This document shows, piece after piece, positions 47,926 to 59,456 of a stretch of DNA of 64,000 nucleotides. The translations under genes and the position numbers were made by a program. The DNA is taken from contig JAULSN010000007.1 of the NCBI GenBank assembly GCA_033439765.1, positions 1,798,001-1,862,000 on the forward strand, in the 5' to 3' direction. The DNA is from Lasiosphaeria ovina. Taxonomy: Eukaryota > Ascomycota > Sordariomycetes > Sordariales > Lasiosphaeriaceae. Every line of letters starts with the position of its first letter. The first letter of the stretch is position 1. The notes below the pieces were generated by a model that saw nothing but the letters and a program-made list of their open reading frames with translations, was not told where the DNA came from and made no database searches.

Positions 47926-48105
47926 TCATTTGTCAGGGTCTTCAGCGATGTGATTGTTTTCCTCTTGCTCCTCGCCAACATCCGGTTCATCTGATTCGAC
48001 AGAGGCTTCACGTCCATATATGACATCAGAACACCCGTCAGAGGAGCGGGCAACAGGATACTCGGCGGAGTATGTGAGCGTTTTCATGTCGACGTGAGAA
48101 GACAT
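47926..48105 (-). CDS. Possible small acidic protein with TATA-box promoter
   Basis: A 59-codon frame (MSSHVDMKTLTYSAEY...) starting at 48105 and ending at 47926. Its second half is Glu/Asp-rich. The start context (AAACG-ATG-TC) is good. Upstream, on the same strand, lies a CT-rich, AC-rich leader of about 150 nt with no ATG and, before it, TATAAATA (48286-48279), spaced as expected for a strong regulated fungal promoter. CCCCT, a stress-response-type element, occurs about 50 bp further up. I do not recognise the protein. The gene could also have further exons. The combination of promoter, leader and coding-like codons is the only support. Confidence 0.4.
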   Translation of the reverse strand: MSSHVDMKTLTYSAEYPVARSSDGCSDVIYGREASVESDEPDVGEEQEENNHIAEDPDK

Positions 48106-48278
48106 CGTTTCCCCCTTGTCGAGTTGACGCAGTGTGTTAAGGTGGCGTTGCGGCTTGAGATAACTCGGAAGAGATTCGTAAGAGGTGAGATACTGAAGGG
48201 AGATCAGAGCAGTCGTGCTGACAAAAGAGTAGTTGCTGTGTGGAGAAGAGAAGCGGTCCACGGACGAAAGAAGCCAGA

Positions 48279-48286
48279 TATTTATA
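48279..48286 (-). promoter_or_regulatory. TATA box of the possible small gene
   Basis: TATAAATA on the minus strand, about 175 nt before the ATG at 48105 and directly upstream of a CT-rich leader-like sequence. A clean TATA box is uncommon in this window. Confidence 0.45.
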
Positions 48287-49794
48287 CTCGAGCTGGGTTT
48301 CTCTGCTCGCCTCAGAGTGTCGAGGTAGAAGCACAGGGGCTATGCACCAAGTACACCATTCATTGGTACGTATGCTCCTTAATTCTTCCAGAGGAAACGT
48401 CAGATGAGTTCCTTCTCCTTCATGTTCCGCTCCTCGGACCCCTCGAGACTGCAGTCGTGGAGCATCTATACTCCCGTTCCTCCCTGCGCCTTCGGAGTTG
48501 CTGCGAAGGGCCTGAGAGTCGCCAACAAGCCCTCCGAAGTCGTATCAGCGATGCCATTTGTAGGTGGAATCATGCAGGGAGCGGCTCGGATCAAGGGGCA
48601 GCGTTCTTGCTGTGGGTGTTACGACCATAGCTGCTGTTGCCCAGAGTGCCAAGCAACAAATATCTGTTCTGTCTGCTGGCGTAACAGCATGCCGTTACAG
48701 CTCCCGGGGAAAGTCAACAAGGAGTCTTTGGCTTACTACGGCTCGCTCAGCCCGCTATCGTGAGCTTTTCTCGGCTTTAAACTGCCTGAAGCAACAGTTG
48801 GCTTTCTGGACTTGATGCCAGACCTGGGAACTAGCTTGCCAAGCATTCTGCGCAACCGAGCAGTCAACAACTAGACTCGTTTTTTGTGCGAATAGCTTCA
48901 TCCCCCAGGAACTAGCTTTACTACATACCATCTTGCAAATACCCTGCGTACTAGTTGATAAGGATCCAACGGCCCGCTGAGGTTACACGGCATGGATTGC
49001 TTCTGGCTATAATAAAACAATTATGGCGTACTCGTCGTACCATACTATCTGGGTAGGTTCGGGCAGCTAAGAAATCTTGCTGTCCGTGTCCCGGCCGCAA
49101 TGTGCGGCTTCCACGATCGGGACGAGAGGCTCCTAACGGAGATAATTACCAAGCAGTCGTGGGTTTTACTCTGACTGACTGACTGACAAGGCAGACTACC
49201 TTCCGTATCCAGACTCTACGCTGGGGCGGGTCTACTTTCACCAACAAACACAACGGTATGTACAGCACATACAGCGCATGGAGAGCACGATTCTGCGTTT
49301 GCTGCCGACCATCATCTATCGGAACTCCGCCTACCCCGTGCGCCCGGTGCTGTGATATTGGCGGTATTTGGGAGAGTCTCCTACATGCATGCCAGGTAGG
49401 TAAGCAGCTCCGATGTTTGATGAGCCCGCGGACATCCACGGCGATGAGATTCCGTGCCGGGTTTTCTGGCTGCTGCGAGGTTTGTGCGGTGACAAATCAG
49501 GATCCAATGGTTCTCTTGTTCATTGCCGTGTCTTGCTTTCGAGATGCTGTCTGTGCGGTGTATCCGTACTCTGTATTTATTTCTTATTCGTGCGGGTATA
49601 CGGCGAGGGCACGTTGTCTCTTTTAACTGTGACAATGTGGGCGAGATACGGTTAGAAGTTTTGTGTCGTTCATCGGAGTCTTGCATATGTTGTATTTTCT
49701 CCTCTCGTTGTTTAAGATCTCCAAATAAACTTTACAGGCCGCCCTCCTCGAGCATAATACGTGCCTAGGCAGTAGATAGCTAGAGATCTCTAGG

Positions 49795-49860
49795 TAGACT
49801 CGAACCCACAAGAAGCTGACCTTCCCGCCGCTAGACGGCAAGGCCCGGGGAACGTTAATT
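49795..49860 (-). other. tRNA-like relic or SINE head
   Basis: On the minus strand the sequence reads GCCTTGCCGTCTAGCGGCGG, then about 20 nt later GTGGGTTCGAGTCTACC. These resemble an A box (TAGCGGCGGG) and a B box (GGTTCGAGTC). The spacing between boxes (about 27 nt) is too short for an intact tRNA and the acceptor stem does not pair, so this is a tRNA-derived relic or the head of a short interspersed element. A TAGAGATCTCTA palindrome follows directly. Confidence 0.35.
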
Positions 49861-49889
49861 ACACAGCGGGACTCACCTCAACCTTTATT

Positions 49890-49960
49890 CCAAGGATCGG
49901 CGACCTACGATCACGTAAGTATTATCCCGACCAGCCACGACAACAGCCACAGACATGCCA
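49890..49960. repeat. Diverged repeat, copy A
   Basis: About 60-70 bases, containing GTATTATCCCGACCAGCCA followed by ACGACAACAGCCACAGACATG, resemble a second copy at 50250-50320 (roughly 70 percent by eye). A dispersed repeat family is likely but its full length is unclear. Confidence 0.5.
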
Positions 49961-50040
49961 TTAAGATTTCTCAAAACCGAATATAAGTACGAAGTACTTC
50001 GTATCCTTACGGATATTCGGCCCTCCAAGCGGATGGATTT

Positions 50041-50090
50041 GAATTGTCCCCCGAACGGGAATTCCACGGGAGTTCCCGTTCCAGCAATTC
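50041..50090. repeat. Structured inverted repeat between the two repeat copies
   Basis: Inner arms GAACGGGAA (50053-50061) and TTCCCGTTC (50073-50081) are perfect complements, and outer arms GAATTG (50041-50046) and CAATTC (50085-50090) also pair. Together they make a 50-nt imperfect palindrome. Confidence 0.7.
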
Positions 50091-50249
50091 AACACTATCT
50101 TCTTTCTTCAAAGTACACTACCTCCATACTCCTGGTCTCGTCTAATCTCCGCACATCCGCGCATCTGGGGTTTGAAAGCACCAAAAAGGAAGGTGCAAAA
50201 CATGGACAACTGCTCAGCCTGGAGCAGCCAGGAACGAACGCTCCTTCCA

Positions 50250-50320
50250 CAGGACGCATGTCCTACATAAACCCGAGTATTATCTCGGCCAGCCATAAAG
50301 ACGACCACAGTTACATGTAG
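50250..50320. repeat. Diverged repeat, copy B
   Basis: This segment contains GAGTATTATCTCGGCCAGCCA followed by an ACGACCACAGTTACATG stretch, matching copy A at 49890-49960 in the same orientation, about 360 bp away. Confidence 0.5.
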
Positions 50321-52719
50321 GGCATAATAACAGCTGGCGATTAGAGCTTGGTGAGAAGGCAGTGCCAGCAATTGGCATCAAGACCTGCTCCGCATGAGTC
50401 CGCGAGGACGTTCTGCGCAATACGAACTGCTAGCGAGAGTTTGCAAGCCGTTCCATGTTTAAGAGAGTGCCCAGCCGTCTCCCGTCCTCGTTCCCCGGGA
50501 AGGAGCTGCTGTGGCTGGAATCAGTCCGACTCATTGGCCCCCCACGCCCAGCTGCTTCATGCGCTCGCTGTGCCTTCCAGGCTCGCATCGCAGCATTTGT
50601 GCGAACCCCCCCGCCCGCCAACCCACTTGATCCCTCGAACAATGTGTCCTGAAATGGGACGGAAACCTGCTGCCGATGCTTCACGATCTACACTAACTTG
50701 CTCCTGACATATCTTTTGCGATCCAAGCAACATAGCAGCGGCGCAGCAGCCTGAGAATGTAAGAAAGAATGGCCAGCGACACTGTGGTGGTGATCAAGCC
50801 GCCTTCAATGCGCTTCGCTGCGATGCGGCGGCAGGCAACTTGTCAAGAACAATCCGGGATATAGGTGAGAAGCACTGACTATGTACGACCTCGCGTCCAG
50901 CGGAGAGGGACTTGGGATTCCCGGTTTTCGGTTTGGGGCTCTGTCTCGCTAAATAACTCGCGGCACGGAACCGAAGCTTTGGAATCACGACGTACGTTGC
51001 ACAAAAACGAAAAGTCTAAACAGCTTCATACCTATGGAATACGCCTGATGTGGGAGAAGATCCGGGAGGGATGCAATGCCGTCGGCTTGTGCCCAGCTCC
51101 TGTTCAACAAGTCTTTGAATGATGGGTAGGATTCAAGACTCAATTATGGGTCGGGCTTGTCGTCTTTGCAACACTGGCAGCAAAGCCACAAGACAGAAAC
51201 CCACGAGAACTCTCGTTTCAGCCGCGAGGAGCTCGCCCGCCCTGGATTTTCAACACACGCAGCAAAACAGGCGATCCCGTCTGACAAAATGGTCCTGTTG
51301 CGCGCAGTGGCCAGCTGCCGCAACGAACTGAAGCGATTCCAAACGGACGTTACGGCGAACCCCCTTTCGTTTTGGTTCGTCGATGATCAGTGATGATCAG
51401 CCGTTTCCAAGCCACTCCTTTCCAATGTTTTCGCGGCGTCGGAGAATATAAAGGGAGAAAGTACGGAGTAGAAACCACGGACTCAGCGTCCCCGCCCGGT
51501 CCTAGTCTCCTTGCTTGCTTTTACCGTCAGGCTGACTAGGTCGACGGCAGACCTCATAACGGTCTGTTCCCCCGCGGGCGCGCGCGCATTGCCAATGCAG
51601 CATTTTAATGCATGCGGTCTGTGTCGGGGACCTGGAATCTGGGATTGACACACACCAGCTCCGCCACTCTGGTCCCTGGTTCTCGGAGAACGCCAAGGTA
51701 GCTTTCCGCGGGTGCGTGCAGCCTGTCTATACGAATTTACACGTATCTTCATTCTCTCTTTGGACGTTTCAGCGCATCCCACGCGGTACGTATACTCCGC
51801 TGTTCGAGAGAATATGATCTACGTAATCGGTGCCTGGTGGCAGTGCTACGATGAGTTATGCGGTCAAAAGTGAGTGAAAATGTTCGTCCCCGGAATCTTA
51901 CTGGAGCACCGAGTTATAGGGTATTGGAACGAGTAATGTGACGTTGTTGACTACCCCTTGGTATTGGCTAGCCTAATTACACTACTCTTGGCAACATCGT
52001 CGTGGGAAGCTTCCCCCTATATCGACTCCGCTCTGTTCGAGGCCATGTTCTTTTGATCTCGGCGCATACTAACCACTGTTTTGTATCTTACCGGCGTCGG
52101 TATGATAGTGCTCCTTCTCCCCGATCGGATAGGCTGGGAGCTCCATCACAGACAGGCATTTACGGGCGAGCTACGTGTACCAAGAGAGTCTGTGTCTACA
52201 CGCACGTGTGCGGCGCTGTCGCCCCACTCACACAACAGTTCCAGCGATATTAGCGCTCAGGGAAGCAGGAGCAGCGGTCCTCGCCGTTCATGCTCCCTAC
52301 CCACTAGCATCCAGGCTAGCAATGTCCACAAAGATCGCTGAAACTCAGCACCAGATCAAAGATCCCGGGGGCAATGATCGGGCCCAGACTTCAGTCCTTG
52401 CGTAGCTAGGCCATGTCAGCATCAATGTTGACCGGGTTAGGAAGTCCCAATCCGGGGCAGCTTCACCTTGATCCCGGCTCTCCTCCCACCCTGCCTCAAG
52501 CCCCCCCTACCCTTCCATCCCTTCGTCCCCGGGCCCAGTGGGATTTATTATTAAGTAGGGTCTATCCAACATAAGCTGGAGCTAAGATGGTTCTTCACCT
52601 TGCGAACCACGTTCTGTGTTGCCGTGCAGAGCCTCTATTCAATGTGAAGGCAATCGGTATCTACAGCCTCTCTTCCTGTCTGGTTGCTGCCGACAGCAAC
52701 ACACGACATAGCGTCCAAC

Positions 52720-54421
52720 ATGTCAGGCACAACAAAGGCGGCGTCAGACACGCCGCCTATTCTAGTATTTAACCTAGATGCTCCTTTCATACTGGAGCCG
52801 GCGGGGCCTATTCCATATAGTGGCTTCCAAGTCTTCGGCCTCTTCCTACTCGCCTTCTTCCCAGCCCTGTCGTTCGCCGTCTGCTGCTTGCGGGCGTATA
52901 GTAGGCGTCTGGCGAAGGGGTTCGGGCTGGACGACTGGCTGATATTTCTGGCAATGGTTCGTGGCGCACTAGTCCTGTCAGGCTTTGAGGGGGTCGGCTC
53001 GTATGTGAAATACAGGGCTGACGAATATCACAAACTAAACAGGCTCTGGCAATTCCGCAGGCGTTTTTTGCAACAATCAGTAAGAAAATCTCGTCATATC
53101 CAGACGTTATGAGGGGGGAGATGGTTGTTCTCTGTCGAGTCGTGTAAAAGAAAAAGGGGCGAAAATAACTGACACAAGGTCTCACAGCCTTCCGAGCACA
53201 GTATTGGGGGATACACGACCAAGATATCCCACCACACCCGTTCACCCAGGGCCTGTTCTGGGGGTATATGGACCGCGTCTTCTACAACCCCCTGCTCGCT
53301 CTCGTCAAGGCGTCGGCTCTCATATTTCTGCTGCGTCTGGGCGGCACCAGACACCTGATCCGGCTGGCGTGTGTCGCTCTGATGTGGTTCAGCATACTGC
53401 AGGCGTTTGCCTTCTTCCTCGTCACGGTCTTCTCATGCGATCCCGTCGAGTTCTCGTGGTTCGGCGCCGCCTCAGGCCGCTGCATCAACCCGGCCAGGTT
53501 CTCGCTTTCCCTGGCCTCCATTAACATTGTGACCGACATTCTGATCCTGTACATCCCGTACTGCATGTTCCTGAATCTCAAGGTGAACCGGAGGGTCCGC
53601 AATTCCCTCCTGGTGGTCTTTATGTTGGGCGGCCTGTGAGTTCTCCCCACGAAGAGTGAGACACTGCAGATTGCGCTTGCCACTGACACCCGTCTGCCAT
53701 ATGTAGCGTCACCTTGGTCAGTGCCGTGCGGCTGTATTTTGTCGTCAAGGCGTTTTACCTGCACCCCTCGCAGGTCCACTACTCGCTCGGTTACACGACG
53801 ACCACGATCGAGGTCAACCTAGCCATCGTCACTGCGTCGGTGCCAGCGCTTTGGCCGCTCGGCCGCCGCTGGTTCCCGGGAGTGTTTGAGTCGCTGGGCA
53901 TCAATCGGCCCTACCTGTACCCGGACATCGAGGTGGGCTATGCAACTGACGACAAGAAGCGACGGAGCAACAACAGCAGCGGCAGCCATTCGTGGGACTC
54001 GACGCGGGTGAACAACAACAACAACAACAACAACAAAAAGCCCTCGAGGCCCCTTCGCGGCAAGGTATCTTGGCGAGAGCGCCGGTACGTGCCCAGCGGC
54101 GTGTTTGCGGGGAGCAGGCCCCGGGAGGAGGAGGGACGAGATGGCAACATCGACTTATTTGCACACATCACGGACATCCGCAGCCAGCCAGTCGTCCTCG
54201 GGCGCGCCCACCACGAGAAGAACCGCTCATGGTACGACGAAAACAACGGCGACGACGATCTGCTCGATACTTATCACGGTATCATACGCAAGACCGACAT
54301 CGTCGTCGTGCACGAGGACCATGTTGGTGGTGCCGTTGCGAAGCCACTGGACTCCTCGCCGAGGCGAGGCAGTGGCGATGACGAGCTGGCAAGAGACAGC
54401 CATGGCAACAACCGGCTGTGA
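52720..54421 (+). CDS. Fungal-rhodopsin (PTH11-like) seven-helix receptor
   Basis: Four exons, 52720-52956, 53061-53079, 53188-53635 and 53707-54421, give 472 residues. Exon 2 is only 19 nt (AFFATI plus one base); its inclusion joins ...FLAM to AFFATISTFRAQYWG in phase. The membrane part starts near residue 35 and has the family hallmark GFGLDDW (67-73) at the end of the first loop, then helices including ALIFLLRLGG, FSLSLASINIVTDILILYIP and the conserved IEVNLAIVTASVPALWPL near the seventh helix. These match the fungal rhodopsin-like (PF20684) domain typical of PTH11-related receptors. The 190-residue cytosolic tail is Arg/Asp-rich and carries a poly-Asn run from an AAC repeat. No CFEM domain is present. 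It is probably a plasma-membrane sensor signalling through G proteins; the ligand is unknown. The ATG at 52720 is the first in-frame ATG. Confidence 0.87.
54009..54036. repeat. AAC triplet repeat in the receptor tail
   Basis: Nine or so AAC triplets encode poly-Asn in the cytosolic tail of the receptor. Triplet repeats in coding sequence change length without frameshift. Confidence 0.85.
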
Positions 54422-57400
54422 TGCCAAGCTTTTTCTCATCTCTCTCCTGTCTCACTCTTTTCGTATTCTCTTTTCGTATTCTCTTTTCGCACAACCAAAA
54501 GGGTGCCCTTTCTTTTCTCCCTCGCTTGTAGTAGTCTGCACAACGAGAGATAAGGGAGAAGGCCAACCACAGTTACGAAACAGGCAGTGCTGTACATATA
54601 CCTGCAGGGACGGACGCACGGGGTAAGGGAAGGGAACCATTGGGCAACAAACACACAACGCAAGGGTTTTCTGCAGTCATGATGTTGTTCGGATTCGGGA
54701 GGGAGGACACTTTTTTTTTGCTTCGGAGGAAACGTGAAACATGATAGGCGTTGGAATTGCATGGAATCATGGACATGAAGTGAATGGGAATTGGGAATCG
54801 GGAATTAGGAAATTGGAAATAGGAAAGGGCATGGGATTGGATGGGATGGGACTTGACTTTTGTGATGGCTATCAGCGAAGGCGTTTGGATTCGAAACACC
54901 GGGACACGATGGACATGGGCGGACTCTTTGTATAAGGCAGACAGACACATCACAAACAGATTTGCCAAGGTTGGCGATCAATCATTGAAAAAAAGATTTC
55001 TTATCTTGCGTGTCTTGCTCTCACTCAAAGATTCAAGACATCAACAATTACGACATGTTCAGTACCTACTACAAGCCCTGTGTATAATGCCCGTGGCTTC
55101 CTGCACCGGAGATGAAGGGAAGGTCCAGTACGTATAGACCGATTGTATGTACTCCGTAGTCCGTCCCAGGCGCTAGCATTTCGACCTGGGCGCCTCCCTG
55201 CATCAATGTGCCTTGGCCGTCAACCACCTGATGAGGCAAGCTGGACGACATAGAAGCTCAAGAGGGCGAGCCTGGTTTGCTCCCAAGCTATCAATCTCAG
55301 TACTGCGGCTGCGCATCATGCACGGTCAGACGTAATCCAATGCAGGGACGTGTCAATAACCTGGAAGTTGTCCGTATGCAGGTGGGCGATGGAGTGTGGC
55401 TTTGGATGTCGTTCGCTCGCCTCCTACACTACCGTATGTACATAATAAAGCGCGGGCTCCCGCATCCTCGCTGTGACGGCTGCAGTTCGAACTGCGTCCT
55501 CGTGCTTCAAATAGCAAAAGGTGCTGCAACTAGTCGGCGTTGAACGGACGCTGCTGATGCCTGAAAATGTGTTTCGTGATGCAGTCGCCCTCCCAAAAAA
55601 GGCGTTGCGCCATCAACCTTGGCCTGGCCCTCCTCCCCCCTTCCCTTCCCAACTGTTGCGTTGCGTTGCGTTGCGTTGCGTTGCGTTGCGTTGCTTGAGT
55701 GGGGCTGACCGACAATGACAGGGCATCCAGGGCCGGGTGGGGATATCCATGGATACCTTAGGTGGGATCCACAGCCGAATATGACAGCTCGCTCGCCCAT
55801 CCGGTTCGCTGGGAAAGAGCCATTGGAGGGCTGAACCGCACTGCTACTCCCTGCTTCCCGGATGTGAACAGCTTGAAAGCTTGATTCGTCAGAAGAAACA
55901 AAAAAAAGAAAAGATTACCGAACGGGTTGCTTGCTCGTGGGTTGTTTGTTTTCTTGCTTGTGTCACCACCATCCGTTCTATCCCTTTCTTGCTCACAGGA
56001 CCAGCTCACCTCTACTCGATGGTTGGGCTGTGGCCTGATTCCAGGTAAGGAAGTGTGAAGCGACTTCAACAAAATAAGGTAAGGACGAGAAAGGACGACA
56101 CACGCCAACTTGAACCGAGTTGTACAGTATCCCAAAACTCCAGCTCCTCTCTTCGGATGCACGGTCACACATGCCCGTCTAATGGCCTCCGAAGGGCAGA
56201 CCTACAGACTGCAGACGGGGGCACTGCACGCTGCACATTGCGCACTCCATCACGGCCAGCCGCTACCGCTACCGCTCCTAAACTTCCGACGACTGACAAC
56301 TGACCGCTCTGCTCCCAGATTCTTTGTCGGGAGATCGACCCGGCAATCGGCCAGGAGAAGAGACCCTGGTTCAGGAGGGTCCTGATAGGTCGCATCGTGA
56401 GCCGCATCAACTTCTCCGGGGTTGGGAAGGAAGGGGGCAGAGGGGAGGGGGGCTCTCCCTGAAAAGGGGCTACCGCGATGTGCACGTGTCTCGGCCGTCG
56501 GTGGCATTGAGAACAGCCTCTGCCACCGGCACCAGGCACAAAATGATACCTCTCTACGACGATGCCGTCATGCTGCCAGAGTAGGTATCCTAAAAGGTAG
56601 GTAAGGTAGGCAGGTCTCGGGGCTCCGAGGAGGGCGTCACTTTGACACCCCCTCTCAAAACGCGTTCAAGGAATGAAACAGACGCGGTCCTCAATACCAC
56701 ACACACACACACATACACACTGCTTTCCTTTTTTTTGCGTGTTTGTCTCTTTCCAACACAAACAAGAGAAAAGAAGAAGAAGAACAACAACAACAACAAC
56801 AACAACAAGAAGAAGAAACTCTCGGCCTTTCGTCTCGTCGTCTAGGTTTAGAGAGCGGTCTGCTATAGCTGGCTAGATCCCGTCGTCTAATATAATTCCC
56901 TCGACCCTCGCCTAGTAGGCAGGCTTTTTGTAGATAGCAAGAGGGCCGAAAGCCGCGCCACCTGTCATGTTTTCTTTTCCTTTTTTGCCCCAGCCGTTCG
57001 CGATACGTCATAAAATGCCCATCCCCATCTGCGAAGACGATTAGGCAGACGAGTCGCGACCACCGAGGGCCATCTCTTCGCCTGCATTCCGGTCCGACAC
57101 GGCCTGACCACACACCCGGGGCTCTCCAACCCCCCTTTTCAACCAGGGGTCCTCTGCTTCGGGTTGTGGCCCTGGCCGCTGCTGTTTCTCTCTACCAAGT
57201 TTCCTCTCGAGACATTCCTTGGCTTCTCCCTCGCCTTGTTTATGTTTGACTCTTCCCCCCTCTCCCCCCTCTTCCTCGCTCGACAGCGTGGCGCATGCGT
57301 ACCTGGTGCTTAGCCCCCATTACCCCGCCGAAGCTTTCTCTTGGGCTCAAGGGGCGGTGATCCAGATACCCATATATTATTCACTTTACCCCCCTGTGTT

Positions 57401-57649
57401 TTTGCGCCGGGCATGGGTGTTTCTGTCTCTGATCTTGTCCCATCTCATCAAAACGCTCACTTGGGCCTCTTTGCTTTTTCCCGAGCAACCCCGCCATCTT
57501 CCGGACTTACTGGCCGAAATATTCGCCTGGGCCCGTCTGCCGTCTACATGTCCCCTTAGGGTCCTGGCCCTACTTCGCTATCGCCACTTCAGTCTCCGTG
57601 TGCCATATATATAGTTAGCACCCAGGGAAGTCGGTTGATATCGCCAACG
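54422..57649. other. Intergenic region with several simple repeats
   Basis: About 3.2 kb with no supportable gene. Contents include TTTTCGTATTCTC repeats (54456-54490), a GGGAATTGGGAATCGG-type degenerate tract (54780-54850), the TTGCG pentamer array (55656-55694), CA repeats near 56701-56720 and AAC/AAG repeats near 56770-56815. The last 450 bases before 57650 are rich in CT and probably include the leader of the next gene. Confidence 0.55.
55656..55694. repeat. TTGCG pentamer array, seven copies
   Basis: Seven full TTGCG units plus TTGC. Because the unit is not a multiple of three, it creates pseudo-peptides such as NATQR repeats in one frame; these are not genes. Confidence 0.9.
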
Positions 57650-59215
57650 ATGGAGAAGCAACACGGGTTTACCGGGCTCCAACACGTCACCCAACTCCCC
57701 CGAGCAATCTACCCAATGGAGACCTACCAATACCCTTGCTCTGATCCTCCCCACAACCAATGTCAGGTGGAAGCTGGTCGAGAATCCCTTGGTTCCGACT
57801 GCTCGGTTCCGGGGATGGTCGAGGATCATGGGTCCGACGTCTCGGTTGATGAGGACTACCAATATCATACCACAGGGACAGATCTCTGGGACTCGTTTTG
57901 GCAAATCAGGACCCAAGATTCCAGCTCCACGACACATCGCTACCCAGCACTTATCGACTCTTCCTCTAGGGGTCAGCACAATACTCAAGATCCAACACGA
58001 CCGGTTCTAGGCCGAGAGGACAAGCAAGCGAGTCAATCCGGCACTCGAGAAGGGCAACTGAATACATCATCTCGACCGCCAAACGCACCAAGTCCGACCC
58101 GTCAACGGCCTCAGACCCCGAAGGTAGCGTCTTACTCACTCTTTCCGCCGACGGACCCGCCGGATAGGCAGATCCCCCCTATTCCGCCACGAAAGTCTTC
58201 CTTTGCAAGGCCATTGGGAGCCACCGTCGTCCCTTTTCAGCAAGCCTCGAAATCACCATCCTTAACTAGCCACGACCAATATCTGGGCGCCATGAGCAAT
58301 AACATGGCCAAGGCGTTGAACTCCATGTCAGCCAGCACCACCTCTATACCTTCAATGCTTCCACCACCTGCGCCGGCCCCAGCGGAATTCCCCCGCCAAT
58401 CACCTTGGTTGAAGCCACTCCCGGAGCCGCCTGGCCGGCCACGGACAGCAATCCGTCGCCCTTCGTTTGCCAATCTTCGAAAGTTTTCCTTCTCAAACCT
58501 CTCAACCCGCTCGTCCTCTTCTCTTGCACATGTTGCACGGACACAGGCACACGCCCAAGGCAGAGGCGGCTCCCAGAACCCCGGGGCGCCAGGCAAGCCA
58601 TCCGCCCTTCGCTCAGAGTGCGCCGCCTGTCAGCCTCCGGTAGCCCGTTCTGAGCCACCCGCGCACGTCTCCGTCTTCGAGGTTGACTCTGACGACGAGG
58701 AGGATAGCGACGAGGAGATAGATAGCGCCGTCGGCAACGACGAGAGGGGCGTCGGTCTCGCGCGGCGGTTTATGCGGGGGCTGATGTTACGTAGCGGGCG
58801 CGATACCGCTCGAGACATCAAGGGCACGAGCAACCCCTGGTGGGCCGCCGGCGACAGGTGGCCCGGTCCGGGATCCGGCTTCGACAACCTCAGCCCCAGC
58901 AGCAGCACCACTACCATCCGCACACCGACGGCTGCGCGGCAGAGCCCCGTGCGCGCTCGCACTGCCGACGCCTCGTTTATGTACCCACGGCCGTCCGTCG
59001 CTGCGCAGGCATCAAGCGAGGAGCTGCGGTATACTTTCAGCAATACCATCGGCAACAGCAACAACGGCGCAAGCTTTGGTGATGCTATCAGGAGGGGCAG
59101 CGCCCCGGACGCGGGCGCCAGCGCCAGAGCCAGCAGGACCAATTCGAAGCCTTGGCTGAGTCGTCACTACAGCAGCGATATGCTAGGCCGTCTTCTAGGC
59201 CGCCACAGTACCTGA
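57650..59215 (+). CDS. Ser/Pro-rich fungal protein of unknown function
   Basis: A single exon of 521 codons from the ATG at 57650 (CAACG-ATG-GA); an upstream extension of the frame lies in leader-like sequence. The whole protein is of low hydrophobicity and rich in Ser, Pro, Arg and Thr, with PPIPPRK-type proline motifs near residues 177-184. There is a short conserved-looking RRPSFANLRKFSFSNLSTRSS segment near 270-290, an acidic run of Asp/Glu (about 345-357), and a moderately hydrophobic RRFMRGLMLRSGRD stretch after it. No transmembrane helix or catalytic motif is visible. Similar proteins occur in Sordariomycetes as hypothetical proteins; I cannot assign a function. Proline-rich motifs suggest SH3-type binding, and the basic Ser-rich segments suggest kinase targets. 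The intact 1.5 kb frame and coding-like base composition support a real gene. Confidence 0.75.
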   Translation: MEKQHGFTGLQHVTQLPRAIYPMETYQYPCSDPPHNQCQVEAGRESLGSDCSVPGMVEDHGSDVSVDEDYQYHTTGTDLWDSFWQIRTQDSSSTTHRYPALIDSSSRGQHNTQDPTRPVLGREDKQASQSGTREGQLNTSSRPPNAPSPTRQRPQTPKVASYSLFPPTDPPDRQIPPIPPRKSSFARPLGATVVPFQQASKSPSLTSHDQYLGAMSNNMAKALNSMSASTTSIPSMLPPPAPAPAEFPRQSPWLKPLPEPPGRPRTAIRRPSFANLRKFSFSNLSTRSSSSLAHVARTQAHAQGRGGSQNPGAPGKPSALRSECAACQPPVARSEPPAHVSVFEVDSDDEEDSDEEIDSAVGNDERGVGLARRFMRGLMLRSGRDTARDIKGTSNPWWAAGDRWPGPGSGFDNLSPSSSTTTIRTPTAARQSPVRARTADASFMYPRPSVAAQASSEELRYTFSNTIGNSNNGASFGDAIRRGSAPDAGASARASRTNSKPWLSRHYSSDMLGRLLGRHST

Positions 59216-59439
59216 ATCTGAGTTCCAACTTGGTGCATAGCTCTTTCTTCCCCTACCTTCTTTTTCTCCTTTGGAACTTCAGTTCCTTTCCTTAATTCCA
59301 TTTGTTCGGCGGTGTTTTTTTTATGTTCTTCAGTAGAGTGAAGGGTCGGCGCCGTCCACTATCTACTTCCTCTTCTCGTTGTTATTATTGCTATTATTAT
59401 ATGACTAGTTCGGGGCATCATGAGTTTGGAGGGGCGGAA

Positions 59440-59456
59440 GGGGGGGGGGGGGGGGG
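59440..59456. repeat. Poly-G run of 17 nt
   Basis: Uninterrupted G run in non-coding sequence; a likely source of assembly or sequencing length error and potentially able to form G-quadruplex stacks. Confidence 0.85.

Larger units (their letters stand above)
48287..52719. other. Sparse region with repeat and tRNA-like relics
   Basis: About 4.4 kb without a confident gene. Apart from the tRNA-like sequence, diverged repeat pair and inverted repeat at 49.8-50.3 kb, open frames are short and unrelated to known families. The final 150 bases before 52720 may be the leader of the receptor gene. Confidence 0.5.

Noticed and set aside
55507..55800. Repeated NATQR peptide that resembles a repeat protein with N-glycosylation sites
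   Set aside because: It is simply the translation of the TTGCG pentamer array; other frames give equally regular repeats.
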